Source: Streptosporangium roseum DSM 43021
GTDB lineage: Bacteria; Actinomycetota; Actinomycetes; Streptosporangiales; Streptosporangiaceae
NCBI RefSeq assembly: GCF_000024865.1
Contig: NC_013595.1
Coordinates: 7,068,001 to 7,132,000 of the forward strand
DNA: 64,000 nt
Direction: 5' to 3'
The notes under the pieces were generated by a model. The model was not told the DNA's origin and searched no databases. It worked only from the letters and a program-made list of their open reading frames with translations. Below, one piece after another: positions 58,901-64,000 of this stretch. Position 1 is the stretch's first letter. The number at the start of each line of letters is the position of its first letter. Position numbers and translations under genes: made by a program.

Positions 58901-59135
58901 GTACTTCACCCAGCAGTACACGCGCGGTCCGCTCGTCGCCCTTGCAAGCGCCGCGGCAGGCGGAAACGGGCTGTACAGGTACGGCGCCACGAACGCCTTC
59001 CCGAATGCCAGCTACCAATCGACCAACTACTGGGTCGACGTGCTGTTCCTGGCCGACGCGCCCCTGGCCGCGAACCTCCACCGGCGTGGCGGCCGGGTTC
59101 CCGAGGGAACCGGATCCCACAGATCCCGGCGTTGA
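55980..59135 (+). CDS. Large secreted protein: DMFase-beta-like domain, Ig-like domain, two DUF4082 modules
   Basis: 1051 residues. The signal peptide is at about 1–36 (GWRRALRIAPFVFGLSVLISP). A Pro/Ala/Arg/Asp-rich linker (about 40–100) follows. The main domain (about 110–580) resembles the C-terminal part of the N,N-dimethylformamidase beta subunit (YRIGYYSGMGARLITT, SVGHDEYWSNEMRNN, FFSGNEIFW); related proteins occur in sugar-binding or amidase contexts, and the active residues are not certain. Next is an Ig-like domain (DTAPPTSAITSPSSGATV to DDIGNIQGTP). Two DUF4082 modules (SVWAPTGTPAVSSH… and SLWDDSTLPAVPTM…) close the protein. They are related to those in the gene at 47.7 kb but more diverged. 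The second has an AT-rich stretch at 58810–58900. Confidence 0.82.
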   Translation: MSNHSKRTAFGWRRALRIAPFVFGLSVLISPLGVAQALTPAPEEKPAGAVAPPSQTTAAGHRNEARPPADTDDGRHEVRPPADADGERAGDNNRRRPLSAHTRALRAACPPTSVICLENSLPGNPPSEWDIPGSGFGDIDGYTTQISVNKGQTVQFKVLTEATDYRVDIYRIGYYSGMGARLITTVSPSVPLPQIQPDCSQDVTTGLLDCGNWAVSASWAVPASAVSGVYIANLIREDGTPGAGQMIFVVRDDERGSELLMQTSDATWQAYNRFGGSSLYTGIPVGRAFKVSYNRPFTTRATNPESFFFNSEYPMIRWLEANAYDVSYTSNVDTTARATELLEHKIFISVGHDEYWSNEMRNNVENARDNGLDLAFFSGNEIFWKTRWEDSADGTATPFRTLVCYKETIANAKIDPSPQWTGTWRDPRFSPPSNGGRPENSLTGTLFKVNGIVNDPMRVPAEYAPMRFWRNTSVATLQPGETAVFPDGVLGYEWDESPDNGVEPMGPVRLSRTTFTKPSKILLNFGSAYGAGTATHSLTLYRNPGGALVFGAGTTQWSWGLDAVHDRPGTPTDIRMQQATVNLFADMGAQPASLQPNLVPATPSTDTAPPTSAITSPSSGATVAGGVAIPIQGTASDTGGGVVAGVEISVDGGTTWFQTTGRSNWQYTWTPGAAGTTTIRTRAFDDIGNIQGTPTVRTVTVTDGCPCSVWAPTGTPAVSSHPDPKAVELGVKFQASSTGFVSGIRFYKGAQNTGTHTGNLWSSTGTLLARATFTNETATGWQQVNFSKPVQVIPGTTYVASYHTTSGNYSITRPYFTTQYSTGLLTALANSTPGGNGVYRYSATSTFPTTPYQATNYWVDVVFSPPISLWDDSTLPAVPTMDDPKAVTLGVKFQATRTGAIEGIRFYKGPQNTGTHVGSLWTASGQLITSATFTDETATGWQQVLFDTPITITANTTYVASYHTTSGFYSITRPYFTQQYTRGPLVALASAAAGGNGLYRYGATNAFPNASYQSTNYWVDVLFLADAPLAANLHRRGGRVPEGTGSHRSRR

Positions 59136-59137
59136 CG

Positions 59138-59173
59138 TCGGGGCCGTGCGCGCTTGAGCGTGCACGGCCCCGA
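59138..59173. terminator. 16-bp hairpin between convergent genes
   Basis: The arms 59138–59153 and 59158–59173 pair over 16 bp with one G·T and a TTGA loop (TCGGGGCCGTGC… with …GCACGGCCCCGA). It is 3 bases after the stop of the DMFase-like gene and 120 bases before the end of the convergent membrane-protein gene. It is the strongest terminator of the window. Confidence 0.85.
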
Positions 59174-59294
59174 TGATCTCAGGTTGTGGGCATGGATGGC
59201 GCGGTCCGATCCCGGGCTCGGGCGGTGGACGACCGCGGGAGGCGCGGGCAGGTGGTCGAGCCCGTTCTCCGATCAGACGTCCGGCTGAGGAGAG

Positions 59295-61673
59295 TCAGGT
59301 GGTGTCGCCCGGCACCTGGTAGACGGCGTAGTCTCCGGATTGGTAACGGAGGTTCGCGGCGTCGCCGAGCCTGTGTCCCGGGCTCATGTGTCGCTCGTCG
59401 ACCAGCAGCCAGCGCACGCCGTAGCGCGCCCGCAGTCGTTGGACCGACGCGGCCGAGGGCGACCGGAAGGCCGCGTCGTTGAGCCGGATCCGCTCCTGGT
59501 CCCAGAACGGCAGGTCCTCCACCGTGAGGCCCCTGTGCCAGTGCCGGTAGTTCGTCGGGGTGAAGGCCCAGCCCTCCACCAGCATGCGCCGTTCGGTCAG
59601 AGCGGCCCCCCAGAACTCCCGGGTGTCGCAGGGATTCTCGAACCCCCAGCGGCAGTGCGTGTTCGTGGCGACCAGATCGTCCGGGTCCGAGTGGGCGCGC
59701 AACCACCGTCCGGCGGCCAGGGCGTCTCGGGGGACCATCAGCGCCTCCACGGGCGGATCCGGGTTGACGCCGACGCCTGCCGGAGTGGGGACGGCCGCCG
59801 AGACGACGCGGATGGCGAAGGCTGCGGGCAGACCCGCGGCCGAGATCATCGAGATCGCGAGAGCCGCTCCGACGACAAGGCGCCGCCTGTTGACGACGAG
59901 CAGCGCGCCCGTCGCGAGCAGGGCGAGGACCACCAGGACGATGTACGGCCGGTACAGGGAGATCTCGTTCTCACCCGGGCTCAGGGGAACCTGGACCCCG
60001 AACACCACACGGGTCAGACAGGTCGCCACGACCGCCGCGCCGACCGCGCACGCCGTCGCGCGCACCGGCACCCGGGATCGCCTCAGGATGACGAAGAGCC
60101 CGTAGACCGCGACGATCCCCAGGTAGGGATAGGCTCCCGAGGAGAAGTATCGTTCGGCGTGATGGGGGTGCCCGAACAGGAGCGTGGCGCCGATCCCCGC
60201 GGCGCCGACACCGAGCATCAGGACCACCGCGGGTCGCATGAGCAGTTGCGGCCGGCTCAGCAGACCGCAGATGCCGCACCATCCGATGACCCAGCCCAGC
60301 AAGTACAGCAGCGTGACGGCGAGAGCCGAGGCAAGCGACGGCTGGGCGTCCTCCCCCAGGCCGGTCAGCTCTCCCCACACGCTGCGCATCATGGCGAGCG
60401 GTTCGGGCGCCATCCCCAGACGCGCCTGGCCGAACAGTACGAACTGCGCGTAGGCGAAGCACGCCACGGTGATCCCCAGCACGGCGAGTGCGGGCCAGGG
60501 CGTCCGACGGTGTCTCACCACCTCCACCACCGCGATCGCGGCCAGGCCGGCGCCGAGCAGAGGTAGATACGTGGCCTTGGCCCCCATCAGCGCCACGAGG
60601 AAGACGCCCAGCAGGAACCACCTGCCGGGGGTGCCCCGCTTGCGGTCGAGGAGATCGACCAGGAGGAGGACCACCGGTGCGAACAGGAGGGCCCCGAAGG
60701 TCTGGGTGGGACTCTGCCAGGTCTGGGTGGGTCTCCACGTGAACACCCCGACATCCATGCCGAGGTGCAGGTTCGGGGCCTCCAGGAAGAGGGCGCCCAC
60801 GGTGACCAGCAGCGCGGCCGCCCACGAACCCACCACACGCCGTCCGATCATCCCGATCAGAACGGCGAAGGCGACCATCATGGGCAGCATGACCAGCCTG
60901 AACAGCAGCACCAGCGGTTCCACGCCGGTGATCCAGCTTGCCGCCGCGAAGTGCGCGTAGACGAACCAGTGGTAGAAGAGCGATTCACCGGCGACCATCG
61001 GCACTGTGGGCGGCATGTGGTTCTTCAACTCGCCGATCAGCGCCAGGTGGAACGGTATGTCGAGGCTGGTGGTTCCGAACGCCGGCCACGTCAGGGCATG
61101 GAGCTTGAAGAACCTGGTGGCGCTCCAGGCGACCAGATAGGCCGTGATCAGGGCGATGGACCAGGACCACCAGACCGGTGCGGCGGGGCGGGAGGGGCCT
61201 TTCCAGTGCCGGCGCAGGCCGGGGACAGCGGCGAAGACCGCGTAGGTGACGACCGGCCAGGCGATGACGAGCAGCGGCATGCCGGCCGCGCGGGCGGCGA
61301 TGTAGGTGAGCACCTCGATCGCGTAGCCGAGCACCAGTCCGAGGGCGATCTCCTCCGGCAGTGTCCGCCTGCCGCCGTACAGGGCGCGGACCAGCAGCAG
61401 CCCCGGGAAGGTGACCCCCAGTGCGAGGTAGGCGCCGAAACAGGCCATATCCCCGGCGGAAACCCCGAAGAAACCCAGCACCGTCACCGCAAAGATGGTT
61501 ACAAACGCCGCCGGCAACCATCTGAATAGGTGAAAGCACCAGACCCTCCGCCACCATACAGACCATCTTCGTGCATGCGAAGTCCGATTTACCGGTGCTT
61601 TTCCCGTAAGTTCAAGGGGATCCGGCAAGGGACTTTGAAGGTGAGGAGTCTTGGCCATGCACGCAAGTCTCAC
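59295..61673 (-). CDS. Large polytopic membrane protein, GT-C glycosyltransferase-like
   Basis: 792 residues from GTG 61673 (an ATG at 61658 is close behind). About fifteen hydrophobic segments cover residues 45–610. A periplasmic C-terminal domain (about 630–792) is soluble, with tryptophan- and histidine-rich stretches (NTHCRWGFENPCD, HWHRGLTVEDLP). The layout, many TMs plus a soluble C-terminal domain, fits GT-C transferases that use lipid-linked sugars. An early acidic loop (LTWPAFGTTSLDIPFHLALIGEL) could hold the catalytic aspartate, which is not proven. It is divergent from the first GT4 gene. Likely role: sugar transfer outside the membrane. Confidence 0.72.
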   Translation of the reverse strand: MRLACMAKTPHLQSPLPDPLELTGKAPVNRTSHARRWSVWWRRVWCFHLFRWLPAAFVTIFAVTVLGFFGVSAGDMACFGAYLALGVTFPGLLLVRALYGGRRTLPEEIALGLVLGYAIEVLTYIAARAAGMPLLVIAWPVVTYAVFAAVPGLRRHWKGPSRPAAPVWWSWSIALITAYLVAWSATRFFKLHALTWPAFGTTSLDIPFHLALIGELKNHMPPTVPMVAGESLFYHWFVYAHFAAASWITGVEPLVLLFRLVMLPMMVAFAVLIGMIGRRVVGSWAAALLVTVGALFLEAPNLHLGMDVGVFTWRPTQTWQSPTQTFGALLFAPVVLLLVDLLDRKRGTPGRWFLLGVFLVALMGAKATYLPLLGAGLAAIAVVEVVRHRRTPWPALAVLGITVACFAYAQFVLFGQARLGMAPEPLAMMRSVWGELTGLGEDAQPSLASALAVTLLYLLGWVIGWCGICGLLSRPQLLMRPAVVLMLGVGAAGIGATLLFGHPHHAERYFSSGAYPYLGIVAVYGLFVILRRSRVPVRATACAVGAAVVATCLTRVVFGVQVPLSPGENEISLYRPYIVLVVLALLATGALLVVNRRRLVVGAALAISMISAAGLPAAFAIRVVSAAVPTPAGVGVNPDPPVEALMVPRDALAAGRWLRAHSDPDDLVATNTHCRWGFENPCDTREFWGAALTERRMLVEGWAFTPTNYRHWHRGLTVEDLPFWDQERIRLNDAAFRSPSAASVQRLRARYGVRWLLVDERHMSPGHRLGDAANLRYQSGDYAVYQVPGDTT

Positions 61674-61798
61674 GACACGAGCGTCCTGACCGGATTTGGA
61701 CGGCCACGTTTTCCAATGTCTTTGTCATTCGTTCACATGGGCCGGCCGGTACGGCAGGGCGGCAAGACACACCATCTCCTGGAACGGGAGATACAGTC

Positions 61799-63037
61799 GT
61801 GATCTGTAATGCTACATCCATGATCAGCAAACTCAAGGGATGGCGTCGCGGGCGGAGCCGTCGCCTGACCGATAACCGTGAATTGCGCGTCTTCTACATG
61901 ATCGGCACCATGGGCATAGGTGGCGCGGAAAGCCAGGTCGTACTACGCGCCAAGGAACTGCGCGCCCGTGGTGTCGACAGCCGCGTGCTCCTGCTCTTCG
62001 ACGGCGGCCCCTTCGAAGCGTTTCTCCAGGATGCGGGAGTTCCCGTGGTCCATCTGCGCTTCCGGACCATCAGCACCGCCGGCTGGCGGCGGGCGCTCCT
62101 CTGCGACATCGCGGCGTTCTGCCGTCTCGTACGCCTCCTGCGCCGGACCCGGCCCCATGTGCTCCACTCCCACCTGTTCCACTCCTATGCCATCGGTGTA
62201 CCGGCGGGCAAGCTGGCCGGGGTCCCCCTGGTGGTCGCGGGACGTCACACACCGCTCAGGATCACCGGCAGAGGCCTGCTGACATCGCTCATCGACAGGG
62301 CCGCCAACCGGTTGGCCGATCACATCGTTCCGGTCAGCCGGAGCATCGCGGACGAGCTCTCAAGCCGCTTCCGGGTCCGCCACAAAATCACTGTGATCCA
62401 CAACGGCCTCCCACCCGCGGCGTTTCTTCCGCACAGCCCGGCCCACCTGGAAACGGAGTGTCCCGTCGTGGTCTGCGTGAGCAGGCTTCAGCCTCTCAAG
62501 GGTCACCGCCACCTGCTCGACGCCGCGGCACTCCTCGAACTCCGCGGACTGAGATGCACCATCGTTCTGATCGGGGACGGACCAGAACGCGGCAATCTGG
62601 AGAGACAAGCGGAGAAGCTCGGAATCGATGTCCGTTTTCCCGGTTTCCGAACCGACGTGGGCGCGTGGCTGGCCCGCGCCGACATCATGGCCCATCCGAC
62701 GCTGGCGGAGGCCCTCGGGAACTGCGTCATGGAGGCGATGGCGGCCGGACTTCCCACGGTCTCGACCGACGTCGGCGGCGTACCCGAGCTCCTCGGAGAG
62801 AACCGCGGGCTGCTCGTCCCCCCGGCCGACGCCACCGCTCTGGCCGACGCGATCCAGCGCCTTCTCACCGATCACGCGCTCGCGAAACGGCTGGGCGCCT
62901 CGGCGCAGGAGTGGGCGGTGAACCACTTCACCAGCGACATGCTCGTCAATCGATACCTGAGCACCTACGCGCGCCTCATACGCCAGAAGTTCGCGACAGA
63001 TCTGAACATACCGACCGGTCATCGCGCCCAAGGTTAG
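61799..63037 (+). CDS. Family 4 glycosyltransferase
   Basis: 412 residues; GTG 61799 follows GGGAGATACAGTC. The GT-B fold is recognised from the N-terminal GTMGIGGAESQVV and the C-terminal VVVCVSRLQPLKGHRHLLDAA, LIGDGPERGNLE, and the E-x-x-x-x-x-E motif at LAEALGNCVMEAMAAGLPTVSTDVGG. No membrane segment, so it acts at the cytoplasmic face on a lipid-linked acceptor. A second GT4 follows after about 400 bases and is clearly related. Confidence 0.92.
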   Translation: MICNATSMISKLKGWRRGRSRRLTDNRELRVFYMIGTMGIGGAESQVVLRAKELRARGVDSRVLLLFDGGPFEAFLQDAGVPVVHLRFRTISTAGWRRALLCDIAAFCRLVRLLRRTRPHVLHSHLFHSYAIGVPAGKLAGVPLVVAGRHTPLRITGRGLLTSLIDRAANRLADHIVPVSRSIADELSSRFRVRHKITVIHNGLPPAAFLPHSPAHLETECPVVVCVSRLQPLKGHRHLLDAAALLELRGLRCTIVLIGDGPERGNLERQAEKLGIDVRFPGFRTDVGAWLARADIMAHPTLAEALGNCVMEAMAAGLPTVSTDVGGVPELLGENRGLLVPPADATALADAIQRLLTDHALAKRLGASAQEWAVNHFTSDMLVNRYLSTYARLIRQKFATDLNIPTGHRAQG

Positions 63038-63432
63038 ATGAGAACGGCTCGCGTCGCGTCCACGACGACTTCACGTTTTCCTTTACGAGGGACGGAACCC
63101 GGCGTCTTTTTCAACTTTTTCAACGGTCCGTCTCAGGACACGCCCTTCCGCCTGTTCGTGTCCGTGCGGTCACCTTCCGTAATATGTCTCGGGAGTCAGG
63201 GACCTGTCGGCGTGGCCGTCATTGTCGTCCTGCTGGACAGGCAATCGAATGACTCTTTCCAAACGCGTGGAGAGCGGTATGGACACCGAGTCCGTCAAAA
63301 AATCGGCGTGACACACCGACCTGCCTTCACCCGTACGGCACACCTGTCGGCGACTCTGACCACGGACCACGGACGCGGACCGTTTCAACCAGATTTCGAT
63401 GCTAGAGGGCAGCCTCTGGAAGGGACAACGTC
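63038..63432. other. Intergenic gap between the two GT4 genes
   Basis: About 395 bases without a recognisable gene. AT content is higher than in the flanks. A direct repeat CTTTTTCAA lies at 63108–63126. The final bases hold GGAAGGGACAA, the ribosome site of the next gene. A separate promoter for the second GT4 is therefore likely. Confidence 0.5.
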
Positions 63433-64000
63433 GTGGCGGTCAGCGATGGATCCGGCCTTCGGCGCGTCGCGCTTCTCATCCCGCAGCTGATGCCGCTGGG
63501 AGGCACCGAGGTACAGATCTCTCTGCTGGCCCGGGAGCTCCGCGCCAGGAACATCGACGTAAAGGTGCTCGTCCTGCGGAGAGGCGGACGGCACACGGAG
63601 TCCCCGCGGCTGAAGGGGATGCTGGAGGGGATAGAGGTACACCAGCTCGGCTTCGTCCCCGTCTCGGGGAGACCGTCGGCTCTGGCCCGCAACCTGCGCG
63701 CCTGTATCTCCCTGTTACGCCTGTTGCGGCGCCTGAGACCTCAGGTGCTGCATGCCTTCCTCTATTTCGGCTACGTCGTCGGGGCGCCCGTGGCCCGGCT
63801 GGCGCGGGTTCCGGTCGTGGTCGCCGGCCGGCGCAGTCAGGGCTTCTTCAAAAGGAGCCGCCGGTGGGTGCTGGCTCTGGAGAGGGGTGCGACCCGCCTC
63901 ACCGATCATGTGGTCGCGAACGCCGTCGCCATCGCCGGGGAGACCCGAGCGGTCGAGCGGGTGCCGGCGCGCAAACTGAGTGTGATCTACAACGGCCTAC
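63433..64000 (+). CDS. Family 4 glycosyltransferase, N-terminal part (cut by the window end)
   Basis: The GTG at 63433 (after GGAAGGGACAA) opens a frame that continues past base 64000; 189 codons are visible. The start RRVALLIPQLMPLGGTEVQIS, with GG-x-E followed by the H-A-F-L-Y-F-G-Y and VVAGRRSQG segments, is the N-terminal domain of a GT4 related to the preceding gene (GTMGIGGAESQ, LHSHLFHSYAIG, VVAGRHTP). The donor-binding C-terminal domain lies outside. The pair probably adds successive sugars to the same glycan. Confidence 0.85.
   Translation, partial: MAVSDGSGLRRVALLIPQLMPLGGTEVQISLLARELRARNIDVKVLVLRRGGRHTESPRLKGMLEGIEVHQLGFVPVSGRPSALARNLRACISLLRLLRRLRPQVLHAFLYFGYVVGAPVARLARVPVVVAGRRSQGFFKRSRRWVLALERGATRLTDHVVANAVAIAGETRAVERVPARKLSVIYNGL

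Overview
The window is about 70% GC and dense with genes on both strands. Its gene content (XRE–DUF5753/DUF397 pairs, RsbW-like kinases, WXG100-like proteins, a SWIM/DUF5691/MoxR/DUF5682/VWA operon) points to a filamentous actinomycete. Streptosporangiaceae (Streptosporangium/Nonomuraea type) is my best guess, but this is inferred from gene style and no rRNA is present to test it. I saw no tRNA, rRNA, CRISPR array, complete insertion sequence or replication origin.

Layout. 0–8 kb: sbcD and the 5' part of sbcC, two unrelated alpha/beta hydrolases, a crotonase and an LCP cell-wall ligase. 8–12 kb: an accessory patch with a truncated XRE regulator, a lipoprotein, a large protein with a WXG100-like N-terminus next to a small WXG100-like protein, and a small membrane protein. 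12–21 kb: an enolase-superfamily protein that has lost its catalytic lysines, two MFS exporters around one TetR gene with an unusual five-site operator array, and an IS30-HTH/MarR fusion regulator divergent from a serine beta-lactamase-like hydrolase. 20.5–22 kb: a decaying cluster of small genes, two of them each one base out of frame at a homopolymer; one encodes RyR-like repeats. 22–29.5 kb: the five-gene SWIM–DUF5691–MoxR–DUF5682–VWA operon, with stop/start overlaps at three of its four junctions. 29.8–45.7 kb: mostly housekeeping and secreted enzymes (cupin, aldehyde dehydrogenase, methyltransferase, M14 carboxypeptidase, XRE/DUF397/RsbW-like trio, an atypical FtsH-like AAA protease with a partner lipoprotein, a secreted GH3 glycosidase behind a LacI-type operator, an SDR and a carboxymuconolactone decarboxylase-like protein).

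45.7–64 kb is a cell-surface glycan locus: a UDP-hexosaminuronate dehydrogenase, rmlA/rmlB, a WecE-like aminotransferase overlapping a WecD-like acetyltransferase, GtrA with an ArnC-like GT2, a GT-C-like membrane protein and two GT4 glycosyltransferases, with the last cut by the window edge. Within it sit two large secreted proteins that share tandem DUF4082 modules. Together these suggest synthesis and export of a glycan containing an aminuronic acid and a dTDP-4-amino-4,6-dideoxyhexose, with secreted or surface-displayed proteins beside it.

Convergent gene ends are marked by long perfect GC-rich hairpins without clear T-tracts (37.13, 45.69, 49.79, 59.14 kb). The most interesting spots are the frameshifted RyR-like gene with its neighbours, the TetR operator array, the lysine-less enolase homologue, the IS30-HTH fusion regulator, the ECA-like sugar set, and the nearly identical 480-bp DUF4082 duplication.
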